A stretch of 64,000 nucleotides of DNA, taken from contig JAHIND010000011.1 in the NCBI GenBank assembly GCA_018896025.1, positions 158,780-222,779 of the forward strand, given 5' to 3'. Numbering within the stretch: the first letter of the stretch is position 1; each line of letters begins with the position of its first letter. Shown piece after piece: positions 51,229 to 59,918 of this stretch. The notes beneath the pieces were generated by a model. It did not search any database. It was not told the origin of the DNA and saw only the letters and a program-made list of their open reading frames with translations. Made by a program: the position numbers and the translations under genes. This DNA comes from Pseudomonadota bacterium (lineage in GTDB: Bacteria > Desulfobacterota > Desulfarculia > Desulfarculales > Desulfarculaceae).

Positions 51229-52530
51229 ATGAGCGTTGCCACCGTTTCCCGCCCCGCAGCGTACCGTTGGTTGGTATTCGCGGTCCTGGCCTGCGCCTAT
51301 CTGCTGGTCTACTTCCACCGGACCTGCCCGGCGGTGGTGGCCGCGGACCTGATGCGCGACCTCAAGGCCGGAGCCACCTCCCTGGGCATCTTGGGAGCGG
51401 CCTATTTTTACCCCTACGCCCTGATGCAGCTTCCCGCCGGGCTGCTCAGCGACACCTGGGGGCCGCGCAAGACCATAACCCTGTTCTTCTCCCTGGCCGG
51501 GGTGGGGGCCATCTGGCTGGGCCTGGCCGGGTCCATCGGCCCGGCCATCGCCGCCCGCACCCTGGTGGGCCTGGGGGTGGCCATGGTCTTCGTGCCCACC
51601 GTCAAGGTGCTCACCCACTGGTTCACCCGGGGAGAGTTCGCCCGCATGATGGGCATCCTCATGGCCCTGGGCGGAGTGGGAGCCTACACCGCCGCCCAGC
51701 CCCTGGCCTGGCTCAGCCTTATCGTGGGCTGGCGGGGCAGCTTCATTATCATCGGCGTGGCCACTCTGCTCCTGGCCGGGGTCATCTGGGTGGTGGTGCG
51801 CAACCGGCCCGAGGACAAGGGTCTGCCGCCGGTGCCGGACACCGTGGGCGACCCGCCGGGTAGCGCCGCCATGACCCTGGGCCAGGGCATAAAAATGGTG
51901 CTGGGCAACCCCCGCTTCTGGGCGGTGGCGGTGTGGTTCTTCATCACTCCGGGCATCTTCTTCTCTCTGGGCGGCCTGTGGGGAGGCCCTTACCTCATGC
52001 AGGTCTACGGCCTGAGCAAGACCCAGGCGGGCGGGGTGCTCAGCATGTTGGCCGTAGGCATGATCATTGGCAGCCCCCTGGTTTCCTGGGTATCGGACAA
52101 GATCCTGGTCTCGCGCAAGCAAACCATGATCATCACCGGAGTAGGCCTGTGCGTGCTGGTGGGCATCCTCTATCTGGCCCCGGCCTCCTTCAGCCCCTCC
52201 ATGCTCTACTTGTGGTTCTTCTTATTCGCGGTATGCTCCAGTGCCATAGTCGTCATCGGATTCACCACCACCAAGGAGTTGTTCCCCGTGGCCATCGCCG
52301 GCACCTCCACAGGACTCATCAACTTGTTCCCCTTCCTGGGCGGCGCGGTGCTCCAACCGGTAACCGGCTGGATGCTGCAAATCCAGGGCGGCCCCCAGGG
52401 CCCCTACAGCCCGGTCATGTATCAGAACGTGTTTTTGTTCTATCTGGGCCTGTCCGTGGTGGCCCTGATCTGCGCCTGCCTGATCAAGGACACCCTGCCT
52501 GGGCGGGGGGCTGCCCGGAGCGCGGCGTGA
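51229..52530 (+). CDS. Major facilitator superfamily transporter
   Basis: A 433-residue MFS protein with 12 predicted helices. The loop 2-3 motif is visible as GLLSDTWGPRKTI, the family RxxxGxxxA-like block as ARTLVGLGVAMVFVPTVK, and GGPYLMQVYGLSKTQAGGVLS opens the second half. The overall pattern fits the anion/organic-acid porters (for example the nitrate/oxalate or ACS types), but I cannot name the substrate. GGGGGAG precedes the ATG. Its stop overlaps the start of a thioesterase gene. Confidence 0.88.
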   Translation: MSVATVSRPAAYRWLVFAVLACAYLLVYFHRTCPAVVAADLMRDLKAGATSLGILGAAYFYPYALMQLPAGLLSDTWGPRKTITLFFSLAGVGAIWLGLAGSIGPAIAARTLVGLGVAMVFVPTVKVLTHWFTRGEFARMMGILMALGGVGAYTAAQPLAWLSLIVGWRGSFIIIGVATLLLAGVIWVVVRNRPEDKGLPPVPDTVGDPPGSAAMTLGQGIKMVLGNPRFWAVAVWFFITPGIFFSLGGLWGGPYLMQVYGLSKTQAGGVLSMLAVGMIIGSPLVSWVSDKILVSRKQTMIITGVGLCVLVGILYLAPASFSPSMLYLWFFLFAVCSSAIVVIGFTTTKELFPVAIAGTSTGLINLFPFLGGAVLQPVTGWMLQIQGGPQGPYSPVMYQNVFLFYLGLSVVALICACLIKDTLPGRGAARSAA

Positions 52531-52961
52531 TGGCCCTGGGTGAGCGACTGGCCTACGCCCGCCAGGTGGTGGGGACGGACCCCGTATCCACCCTCTTGGG
52601 CATCCAGGTGGTGGAGGTGGAGCACGGCCAGGCCACGGTGTGCCTGATCCCCCAGTCACACCACCTCAACTCTCTGGGCCGGGTGCACGGCTCCACCCTC
52701 TACGCCCTGGCCGACCAGGCCATGGCCGTGGCCGCCAACACCCTGGAGAACCCGGCCCTGATGGTGGAGACCCACATCAGCTTTCTGGCCAAGGCCGAGC
52801 CCGAGCAGCGCCTGCTGGCCACCGCTCGCAGGCGCGACGCGGGACGCAAGCTCAGCCTGTGGGAGGTGGAGATAAAAGACGAGAGCGGCCGCCTGGTGGC
52901 CCTGGCCACGGGCCGGGGCTATCACTCCGCGGGCGCTCCCTTGGCCCAGAAGCCGGAGTAG
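52530..52961 (+). CDS. PaaI-family hotdog thioesterase
   Basis: A 143-residue hotdog-fold protein with HHLNSLGRVHGSTLYALADQAM, the PaaI-type motif (Asn, His-Gly and Asp) of acyl-CoA thioesterases. The ATG overlaps the MFS stop as TGATG. Hydrolysis of a short-chain or aryl acyl-CoA is likely, but the substrate is unknown. Confidence 0.85.
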   Translation: MALGERLAYARQVVGTDPVSTLLGIQVVEVEHGQATVCLIPQSHHLNSLGRVHGSTLYALADQAMAVAANTLENPALMVETHISFLAKAEPEQRLLATARRRDAGRKLSLWEVEIKDESGRLVALATGRGYHSAGAPLAQKPE

Positions 52962-52965
52962 GCCC

Positions 52966-53343
52966 GTGCCCACACCGGTGCGTTTGCTGATCGAGGGCCT
53001 GGAGCTGACCGGCGAGCTGAACGACAGCGAGGCGGGCCGCGCCCTGGCGGGGCGTCTGCCCCTGGCCTGGAGCGCCGACCGCTGGGGCCGGGAATACTAC
53101 GGCCCCCTGGACCAGCCCGTGGGCAATCCCCAGGGTCAGGGCAAGCAGGACATGGCCCTGGGCGAGTTGGCCTTTCATCCCGACAGCGGCCTGCTGTGCC
53201 TGTTCTTCGGCCCCACCCCCATGAGCCACGATGACATGCCCAGGGCCGCCTTCCCGGTGCTCCCGGTGGGCATGCTGGGCGGCGACTGGGAGGCCCTGGC
53301 CGCTCTGCCACCAGCGGTCAGCGCCCGATTGGAGGCCCTTTGA
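52966..53343 (+). CDS. Cyclophilin-like fold protein (TM1367 type)
   Basis: A 125-residue protein that starts PTPVRLLIEGLELTGELNDSE, with WGREYYGPLD and a core GELAFHPDSGLLCLFFGPTPMS. This pattern is that of the single-domain cyclophilin-like family (TM1367 type), which is not known to act on prolines. It begins with GTG at 52966, four bases after the thioesterase stop. The role is unknown. Confidence 0.8.
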   Translation: MPTPVRLLIEGLELTGELNDSEAGRALAGRLPLAWSADRWGREYYGPLDQPVGNPQGQGKQDMALGELAFHPDSGLLCLFFGPTPMSHDDMPRAAFPVLPVGMLGGDWEALAALPPAVSARLEAL

Positions 53344-53416
53344 GCCCGTGCCCTTGTACCACCGCCCGCGTGTGTTAAATTTCTAGTAGGCAGCTAGCAT
53401 CTATAACCCCCTTGCA

Positions 53417-53444
53417 GGCCGCCGCCAGGCCCTAAGCGGCGGCC
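53417..53444 (+). other. Hairpin ahead of the BASS transporter gene
   Basis: Nine-base arms at 53417-53425 and 53436-53444 around a 10-base loop. It ends 13 bases before the TTG start and directly before AAGG, so it could influence initiation or mark the end of the preceding transcript. Confidence 0.4.
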
Positions 53445-53457
53445 AAGGTTTTGTCCA

Positions 53458-54390
53458 TTGAGATCTCGCGACCTGGCCCTGATCATCGTGGCCTTTCTGG
53501 GAATCGCCGGGGGAGTGTTCCTGCCGGGGCCGTCCGGTATTTTCACCCCGGCCACCGTGTACATGATGATGGCCATCCTCTACCTAGCCTTCTTGCGCAT
53601 CGACTTCGGGGCGCTGTTCCGCCTTAACAAGGCCGACTTCACCGAAATGGCCTGGTGGAGCGTCATCAAGCTGTTCCTGCTGCCCATAGCCCTGTGGTAT
53701 CTCTTCCGCTGGCTGGCTCCGGGCTGGGCCCTGCCGGTGCTCTTGTTGTCCGGGGTCTCCGCCGGGGTCACCGCGCCCTTTTTCAGCCAGATGCTGGGCG
53801 GCAACGCCAGCCGCACCTTGCAACTCACGGTGCTCACCTCGGTCTTGGTGCCGCTGACCCTGCCCGCCCTGGTCAAGCTGTTGGCCGGGGCGGAGATAGA
53901 CATCCCCTTCGCCCACATGGCCCGCATGCTGGCCCAGGTGATCTTCGTGCCCCTGGTGCTGGCCTGGCTCACCCTGCGCCTGCTGCCCGCCCTGGCCGAC
54001 GCCTTGGGGCGGGTGCAGTTCCCCCTGGTCCTAGCTTCCTTCTTTTTCATCAACCTGGGGGTGTTCGCGCAATTCTCCACCTTTTTCTTTTCCCAGTCCG
54101 AGCAGGTGCTGGCCGCCCTGGGCATCGCCTGCGGCCTGGCCGCCCTGTACCTGGGGGTGGTGTGGCTCATGGGCCCCCTGTCCGGCTGGCGCATGGACCT
54201 GATCTCCTGCGGCTCCGGGTTGATCTTCGTCAACAACGTGCTCATCGTGGTGTTCGCGGCCAACTTCTTCGGCCCGCGCAACCCTCTGCTCTCGGCCCTT
54301 TATCTGCTGCCCCTGTACGTAATGCTCTTGCCGCTGCGCGCCCTGGCCAACCGGCAGAAGCGCGCCACCACCACGGGAGTTAAGCCTTGA
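53458..54390 (+). CDS. Bile acid:sodium symporter (BASS/SBF) family transporter
   Basis: A 310-residue membrane protein with about nine hydrophobic helices. Family blocks are LLSGVSAGVTAPFFSQMLGGNASRTLQ and VLTSVLVPLTLPALV, containing the polar residues that bind sodium in SBF members. TTG at 53458 is the only start near the first helix; AAGG lies 9 bases upstream. The substrate is probably an organic anion. Its stop overlaps the phosphoesterase start (TGATG). Confidence 0.8.
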   Translation: MRSRDLALIIVAFLGIAGGVFLPGPSGIFTPATVYMMMAILYLAFLRIDFGALFRLNKADFTEMAWWSVIKLFLLPIALWYLFRWLAPGWALPVLLLSGVSAGVTAPFFSQMLGGNASRTLQLTVLTSVLVPLTLPALVKLLAGAEIDIPFAHMARMLAQVIFVPLVLAWLTLRLLPALADALGRVQFPLVLASFFFINLGVFAQFSTFFFSQSEQVLAALGIACGLAALYLGVVWLMGPLSGWRMDLISCGSGLIFVNNVLIVVFAANFFGPRNPLLSALYLLPLYVMLLPLRALANRQKRATTTGVKP

Positions 54391-55499
54391 TGTGGTTCCT
54401 GGCCACCTTTGTCAGCGTCTACACCCTGCTGCACCTGATCTTCTACCGCACGGTGCGCTGCCTGCTGCCCGCCGGGCCCGGCTCGCGGGTGCTGCTGGGC
54501 CTGTTCCTGCTGCTCATGATCCTGGCCCCCATCATTACGGCGATGGCCGGGCACAAGGGCTACGCCGGCCTGGCCCGTTTGGCGGGCACGGTGGGCTACT
54601 GGTGGATGGGCTATCTGATCCTGGCCCTGCTGTGTCTGCTGGCTCTGGCCTTGCTGCGTTTGGGCGCCCTGCCCTTTTCCCCCCAGGCCTGGAACTGGCG
54701 CGTGCCCGTGGCCCTGGCCCTGGGGGTAGCCTTCATCATCGCCGCCTACGCGGGCTACGCCGCCACCGACGTGCGACTCAAGCGCCTGACCATACCCACC
54801 GCCAAGCTGCCCGCCGGGGTTGAGAGCCTCACCATCGCCCAGACCACGGACCTGCACCTGGGCCTGCCCGGCGGGGTATCCCGCCTGCGCAAGACCATCA
54901 AGCTGGTGGAGCGGGCCAAGCCCGACCTGTGGCTGGACACCGGCGACATGTGGGACCGGCCCCTGCTGGACGTGGACCAACTGGTGGCCATGATGCGCGA
55001 GGTTCGCCCGCCCCTGGGCAAGTTCATGATCGCGGGCAACCACGAAGTGTACGTGGGCCTGGACACCTCCTTTGAGCTGAGCCGGGCGGCCGGGTTCACC
55101 GTGCTGGACAACCGGGGCCAGGCGGCGGGTCCGCTGTATCTGGCCGGGGTGGAAGACGCCCGCGGCATCAACCCCGAGTGGGACGCGGCGGCCATGGCCG
55201 GGAGCGACGCTGGACGCTTCACCATCTTCATGCGCCATCGCCCCCTGTTCAACCAGGAATACGCCGCCAAGGTGGACTTGCAGCTCTCGGGCCACACCCA
55301 CGGCGGCCAGATGTGGCCGGCCCATCTGATCACCAGCCGCATATTCCCCTATTTCGCCGGGCTCTACCGCCCGGCCGAAAGCTCCCTGCTCTACACCAGC
55401 CGGGGCACCGGCACCTGGGGACCGCCCATGCGCCTGTTCTCACCACCCGAAGTAACCGTAATTCAACTGGTGCGCACCCCGGCCAAGCCCTCCCGCTAG
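54390..55499 (+). CDS. Membrane-anchored metallophosphoesterase (YkuE/YaeI-like)
   Basis: A protein of 369 residues with three to four N-terminal helices and a calcineurin-like phosphoesterase domain from about residue 150. The metal ligands are TTDLHLG, DTGDMWD, GNHEVY and GHTHGGQMWP. Relatives act on lipid-linked phosphates. The ATG overlaps the upstream stop codon. No direct function for the neighbouring transporter is apparent. Confidence 0.88.
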   Translation: MWFLATFVSVYTLLHLIFYRTVRCLLPAGPGSRVLLGLFLLLMILAPIITAMAGHKGYAGLARLAGTVGYWWMGYLILALLCLLALALLRLGALPFSPQAWNWRVPVALALGVAFIIAAYAGYAATDVRLKRLTIPTAKLPAGVESLTIAQTTDLHLGLPGGVSRLRKTIKLVERAKPDLWLDTGDMWDRPLLDVDQLVAMMREVRPPLGKFMIAGNHEVYVGLDTSFELSRAAGFTVLDNRGQAAGPLYLAGVEDARGINPEWDAAAMAGSDAGRFTIFMRHRPLFNQEYAAKVDLQLSGHTHGGQMWPAHLITSRIFPYFAGLYRPAESSLLYTSRGTGTWGPPMRLFSPPEVTVIQLVRTPAKPSR

Positions 55500-55526
55500 T
55501 AGGCCCACCGGGCTCCTAAAGATTTC

Positions 55527-55556
55527 TTGACAGCGCGCCTCCTTGCGTTTTACTTT
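55527..55556 (+). promoter_or_regulatory. Sigma-70-type promoter of the MerR/acyl-CoA operon
   Basis: TTGACA (55527-55532) is a consensus -35 box and TACTTT (55551-55556), 18 bases later, a fair -10 box. The palindromic operator starts just behind it, so repression by the MerR protein is likely. Confidence 0.6.
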
Positions 55557-55570
55557 ACGTTAACGTTAAC
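55555..55570. promoter_or_regulatory. Palindromic operator in front of the MerR gene
   Basis: GTTAACGTTAAC at 55559-55570 is a perfect palindrome inside TTACGTTAACGTTAAC. It resembles, from memory, the binding sites of LiuR-type MerR regulators of branched-chain amino acid and fatty acid breakdown. It overlaps the transcription start expected from the promoter at 55527. Confidence 0.6.
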
Positions 55571-55586
55571 TGTAGGTATTGTGAGC

Positions 55587-56036
55587 ATGAGAAATACACC
55601 CGCCTCCCCGTCCCGTTCCTGGACCATCGCCGAGTTGGCCCAGGAGCTGGAAATCAGCACCCGCACCATCCGCTTTTACGAGGAAAAGGGGCTCATCAGC
55701 CCGGAGCGCACCTCGGGCAACCGGCGCATTTATTCCAAGCGCGACCGGGCCCGGCTAAAGCTGATCCTCCGGGGCAAGCGCTTCGGTTATTCCCTGGAAG
55801 AGATCGGGGAGATGATCGGCATGGGCGCGGTGGATCTGGACGAAGAAGAGCAGATCGTGCGCAGCCTGGCCTACGGTGACAAAAAACTGGGGGACATACG
55901 CCAGCGCATCGACGAGCTGAAGATGCTGGCCGAAGATATCGAAACCATGCGGGCCAAGCTTTTGGCCAAATTGAGGGAACTGGAACCGCAAGGAGGGAAC
56001 GGCAGCCATGAACCTGGTGGAGATACTGGAGCTTAA
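55587..56036 (+). CDS. MerR-family regulator (LiuR-like)
   Basis: A 149-residue regulator. The MerR helix-turn-helix is WTIAELAQELEISTRTIRFYEEKGLISPER followed by the wing GNRRIYSKRDRARL. The dimerisation helix has DEEEQIVRSLAYGDKKL. There is no metal-binding cysteine. The ATG at 55587 is chosen; an in-frame GTG lies 6 bases earlier. The gene begins an operon with acyl-CoA synthetase and acyl-CoA dehydrogenase and overlaps the synthetase gene, which fits control of acid breakdown by an acyl-CoA or acid effector. Confidence 0.85.
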   Translation: MRNTPASPSRSWTIAELAQELEISTRTIRFYEEKGLISPERTSGNRRIYSKRDRARLKLILRGKRFGYSLEEIGEMIGMGAVDLDEEEQIVRSLAYGDKKLGDIRQRIDELKMLAEDIETMRAKLLAKLRELEPQGGNGSHEPGGDTGA

Positions 56037-57513
56037 CGCCCGCAAGTTCGGGCAAAGGGATTGCTTGCGCTACAACGGCGAGGGACTCACCTACGGCCAA
56101 CTTGACCGGAAGGCGTCTCAGGCGGCCGGGCTGTTGCAATCATGGGGAATCGGCAAGGGCGACCGGGTGGGCCTGATGAGCTTCAACACCCCGGCATTCG
56201 TCATCGCCTACTACGGCATTCTTCGGGCAGGCGGGGTGGTGGTGCCCATCAACCACAAGCTGCAAGCCCCGGAGGTGGACTACATCCTGAACCACAGCCA
56301 GGCCAAGCTGATCTTGGCCGACGGGGCCCTGGCCCCGGTGCTGGCCAAGCTGGGCTCCCAGGTGCGCCGCGCCGCCCTGGACAGCGACATCGACGGCATG
56401 GACCGCTTCGAGGCCCTGCTGGAGGACGCGCCCCAGGCCAAGCCGGTGAAAATCGAAGATAGCGACCTGGCCCAGATCCTCTACACTTCCGGCACCACGG
56501 GCAAGCCCAAGGGCTGTTTGCACACCCACCAAACGGTGCTGTTCGCGGGCATCACCGGGGCCCTGGTGGTCAAGATGGACTTCCGCGACCGCCTGCTCAT
56601 GGCCATGCCCATCTGGCACTCCTCGCCACTGAACAACTGGTTCATGGGGGTACAGTTCGTGGGCGGCTGCACGGTGCTCATCCGCGAGTACCATCCCCTG
56701 CACTTCCTCCAGGCGGTGCAGGACGAAAAGTGCACCATCTACTTCGGCGCGCCCATCAGCTACATCCTGCCCCTACAGATGATCCCCCACTTCGACCAGT
56801 TCGACCTGAGCTCCATGCGCTGCTGGATCTACGGGGGCGGGCCCATCTCCGGCGAGGTGGTGCTGGACTTGATGAAGCGCTACCAGAGCGAAAACTTCTA
56901 CCAGGTCTACGGCATGACCGAGGCGGGCCCCACCGGCACCACCCTGTTCCCCTGGGAGCAGGTGGCCAAGGCGGGCTCCATCGGGGCCCAGGGCCTGCCC
57001 GGCGCGGACACCAAGGTGATGCGCTTCGACGGCACCCCGGCCCAGGCGGGCGAAACCGGCGAGATATGGCTCAAGGCCCCCTCCATGATGAAGGGCTATT
57101 ACGAGGACCCCACGGCCACGGCCGAGGCCTTCAGCAATGGCTGGTACAAGACCGGCGACGTGGCTCGGGTGGACGAGCAGGGCTACATGTTCATCGTGGA
57201 CCGCTCCAAGGACATGATCGTCACCGGCGGGGAGAACGTCTACTCCAAGGAAGTGGAGGACGCCATCGCCGCCTACCCGGCGGTGATGGAAGTGGCGGTG
57301 CTGGGGCGGCCCCACCATGAGTGGGGCGAAACGGTGGTGGCCTACGTGGTGCCCAAGCAGGGCGAGCAGGCCGGCGCCGAGGAACTTGAGGCCTTTTTGG
57401 CCGACAAGCTGGCCCGCTACAAGATACCCCGGGACTTCATGTTCGTGGCCGAGCTGCCCCACACCCCCACCGGCAAGATAATGAAATACAGACTGCGCCA
57501 GGATGCGTCCTAG
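56008..57513 (+). CDS. AMP-forming acyl-CoA synthetase
   Basis: A 501-residue adenylate-forming enzyme. Motifs are YTSGTTGKPKG for the phosphate loop, VYGMTEAGPTGT, KTGDVARVDEQGY, and the C-terminal catalytic lysine in PTGKIMKYRL. The acyl group is not identifiable from the sequence; a medium or branched acid is suggested by the neighbouring dehydrogenase. The ATG lies within the end of the MerR gene (29-base overlap), with AAGGAGG 12 bases upstream. Confidence 0.9.
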   Translation: MNLVEILELNARKFGQRDCLRYNGEGLTYGQLDRKASQAAGLLQSWGIGKGDRVGLMSFNTPAFVIAYYGILRAGGVVVPINHKLQAPEVDYILNHSQAKLILADGALAPVLAKLGSQVRRAALDSDIDGMDRFEALLEDAPQAKPVKIEDSDLAQILYTSGTTGKPKGCLHTHQTVLFAGITGALVVKMDFRDRLLMAMPIWHSSPLNNWFMGVQFVGGCTVLIREYHPLHFLQAVQDEKCTIYFGAPISYILPLQMIPHFDQFDLSSMRCWIYGGGPISGEVVLDLMKRYQSENFYQVYGMTEAGPTGTTLFPWEQVAKAGSIGAQGLPGADTKVMRFDGTPAQAGETGEIWLKAPSMMKGYYEDPTATAEAFSNGWYKTGDVARVDEQGYMFIVDRSKDMIVTGGENVYSKEVEDAIAAYPAVMEVAVLGRPHHEWGETVVAYVVPKQGEQAGAEELEAFLADKLARYKIPRDFMFVAELPHTPTGKIMKYRLRQDAS

Positions 57514-57528
57514 CGCCCGGAGGCCCAG

Positions 57529-58773
57529 ATGTTTGATTTTTTGCTGAACGACGAGCAGCGCAAGTTGCGTGACGAGGTGCGCGAGCTGGTGGCCTGGGTG
57601 CCCCGGCAGCTCATCCTGGACATGGACCAGGACAAGGTCACCTTTCCCAAGGAGTTTTTGGCCGAGGCGGGCCGCCGCAACCTCATGGGCTGCCGCTATC
57701 CCAAAGAGTGGGGCGGGCGAGGCCTGGACTGGGTGAGCACCTGCATGGTCATGGAAGAGGTGGGTGTCTTGGGCTACATCTTCGCCTGCGTCTTCGGGGT
57801 GGGGGCCGAGCTGGTGTGCGACGCCATCATCCAGCACGGCAGCGACGACCTCAAGGAGCGCTACGTCAAGCCGCTGTTGGCCGGGGAGATGTTCGCCGCC
57901 GAGTGCCTCACCGAGCCAAGGGGCGGCTCGGACTTCTTCGGCACCACCAGCGTGGCCGAGGACAAGGGCGACCACTTCCTGCTCAACGGCCAGAAACGCT
58001 TCATCGTGGGGGCCGAGGGGGCGGACTACTTCCTGGTCTACGCCCGCACCGACCCCGACCCCAAGGCCGACCCGCGCAAGGCCCTGACCTGCTTTGTGGT
58101 GGATCGCGGCCCCGGGGTGGAGGTGGCCTATATCTACGGCCTCATGGGCTGCCGGGGCGGCGGAGCGGGCCGCCTGGTGTTCACCGACGTGAAGGTGCCC
58201 AAGGCCAACGTGGTGGGCCAGGTGGGCGGGGCCTACGCGGTGTTCAACACCATGATGATCCCCGAGCGCCTGGGCACGGCGGCCATGACCATCGGCGCGG
58301 CCCAACCGGCGGTGGACGTAGCCACCGGCTACAGCACCCGGCGCAAGGCCTTCGGCCAGGCCATCAACCAGTTCCAGGGCGTGAGCTTCCAGGTGGCCCA
58401 GGCGGTCACCCTGCTGGACGCTTGCCGCGCCATGATCTACGCCACCGCTCGAGCGGTGGACGCCGGGGAGAGCCAGAACCACACCCGCCGGCTCATCAGC
58501 CAGACCAAGAAATTCGTCACCGAGAGCTGCCAGCAAGCGGCCAACCACGCCATGCAGGTGATGGGGGGCATCGGGTATACTAACGTGTTCCCGGTGGAGC
58601 GCATCGTGCGCGATTTGCGTTTGGCCTCCATCTGGACCGGCACCAACGAAGTGATGAGCATGATCGTGGCCCACGAGTGGTACCGTGCCTATCACAAAAA
58701 CAAGGCCTCGGCTCCCCGGGATTTCGAGGCCGACGCCATGGAAGCCGGGTCCGGAGAAAAGATCTATGAGTAG
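57529..58773 (+). CDS. Acyl-CoA dehydrogenase
   Basis: A 414-residue FAD enzyme. Visible are ECLTEPRGGSD, VGAEGADYF, RKAFGQAINQFQGVSFQVAQ, and MQVMGGIGYTNVFPVERIVRDLR. The usual catalytic glutamate in YEGTNE is replaced: the stretch reads IWTGTNEV. Another candidate base, E246 in IPERLGTAA, stands where isovaleryl- and long-chain-type dehydrogenases have theirs. It follows the synthetase by 15 bases and its stop overlaps the mntP start. Confidence 0.9.
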   Translation: MFDFLLNDEQRKLRDEVRELVAWVPRQLILDMDQDKVTFPKEFLAEAGRRNLMGCRYPKEWGGRGLDWVSTCMVMEEVGVLGYIFACVFGVGAELVCDAIIQHGSDDLKERYVKPLLAGEMFAAECLTEPRGGSDFFGTTSVAEDKGDHFLLNGQKRFIVGAEGADYFLVYARTDPDPKADPRKALTCFVVDRGPGVEVAYIYGLMGCRGGGAGRLVFTDVKVPKANVVGQVGGAYAVFNTMMIPERLGTAAMTIGAAQPAVDVATGYSTRRKAFGQAINQFQGVSFQVAQAVTLLDACRAMIYATARAVDAGESQNHTRRLISQTKKFVTESCQQAANHAMQVMGGIGYTNVFPVERIVRDLRLASIWTGTNEVMSMIVAHEWYRAYHKNKASAPRDFEADAMEAGSGEKIYE

Positions 58774-59318
58774 TGAGCCTGGCTGAAACTCTGGCCTTGG
58801 CCGTGGCCCTGGGCTGTGATGCCTTTGCGGTGGGCCTGGCCCTGGGGGGGCGCTTCGGCGCCCCCCGCCAAATATTCCGCCTGTCCTTCCATTTCGGCCT
58901 GTTCCAGTTTCTGATGCCGCTCATCGGCTGGGGCCTGGGCGCGGGCCTGGCTACCGTGGCCGCCCTCTGGGCGCCCTGGATCGCGGCGGCGGTGCTGGTG
59001 TTCATCGGCGGCAAGATGGCCTGGGAGGCTCTGGCCGCTCCCGAGGAGCGCACCCACGGCCTGGACCCCACCAAGGGCTGGAGCCTCATCGCCCTGTCGC
59101 TGGCCACCAGCATCGACGCCCTGGGGGTGGGCCTGTCCCTGGGCATGGTGGGGCACAACGTGCTGGGCGCGGCGGTTATCATCGGCATCGTGGCCGCGGG
59201 CATGACCCTCATCGCCATGAAGCTGGCCGGTCTAATGAGCGCCAGACTCGGGCAGCGCATGGGCATAGTGGGTGGAATCATACTCATCGCTATTGCCGTG
59301 AAGCTTGTTGCATTCTAG
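58773..59318 (+). CDS. mntP: Manganese efflux pump MntP
   Basis: A 181-residue membrane protein with six helices in two repeats. The repeated motif is visible as GCDAFAVGLALGG and SIDALGVGLSLGM, which hold the aspartates that bind Mn in MntP. It starts with GTG at 58773, overlapping the dehydrogenase stop by one base. A link to acyl-CoA metabolism is not evident. No yybP-ykoY riboswitch is recognisable upstream, where the gene abuts the dehydrogenase. Confidence 0.9.
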   Translation: MSLAETLALAVALGCDAFAVGLALGGRFGAPRQIFRLSFHFGLFQFLMPLIGWGLGAGLATVAALWAPWIAAAVLVFIGGKMAWEALAAPEERTHGLDPTKGWSLIALSLATSIDALGVGLSLGMVGHNVLGAAVIIGIVAAGMTLIAMKLAGLMSARLGQRMGIVGGIILIAIAVKLVAF

Positions 59319-59860
59319 GCGGCTGCGCCAGACGGCCGAGGGCTGTGTTGCCGCCATCGCTCCAGCCTCGACGTAGCCTAAGCTACGCCTCCGGCTGTCG
59401 CTCGGCGGACGCCTTGCCCGCGACCGCCTGGCTGTGCCGCTGACGAGGGTCAGCGGTACAGGCTCCTTCAAGAAACAAAAAGGGTTGTCGTTGCGAGCCG
59501 CTCGGCGGCGGAGCTATCTGGTCCACCAAAAGATGCTCCCGCACAGACAACAAGAGGTACAGTAGGTTATCACCAACCGGCGCGATCTTCTCGCCGCCGC
59601 CTTGTGCCACCTCTTGCCGCTCGGCCAAGGGCCTCGCGCCCAGACAGCGAAGCTGTCTGGGCCACCCGAAACCCCTTTTTCAAAACAAGCTTGTCGTTGC
59701 GAGCCGTGCAACAGCGAAGCAATCTCAGTCCGCCAGGAAGTGCTCCCGCACAGGCAACGACCCTCGGTCCATCACATCCATCCCAGTCACCGGCGGGCCT
59801 CGCAATGACCGTCATTCCTGATTCCTTTTTCCCGACCTCTTTATCTTTTTTACGCCCCAC
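59319..59860. repeat. Degenerate palindromic repeat cluster (REP/MITE-like)
   Basis: This gene-free stretch holds at least two related copies of a repeat. One starts at about 59485 and the other at about 59691, each opening TTGTCGTTGCGAGCCG and sharing the block TGCTCCCGCACAG followed by CAAC. The second copy also has AGCGAAGCAATCTCAG and ends near CCTCGCAATGAC, the complementary ending expected of a palindromic element. Between them is a perfect hairpin (arms 59638-59648 and 59652-59662 with loop GAA). No transposase is present, so these are non-autonomous remnants. Confidence 0.65.
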
Positions 59861-59890
59861 AAAAAAGGAGGAGCCACGCAGGGCTCCTCC
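59861..59890 (-). terminator. Intrinsic terminator of the second Hdr-Met operon
   Basis: Nine-pair stem (59867-59875 with 59882-59890) followed on the minus strand by T6 (59866-59861). It lies 28 bases beyond the stop of metF copy 2. Confidence 0.85.
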
Positions 59891-59918
59891 CGGACATACT
59901 ATTTAGCGGCTTCGGCGA

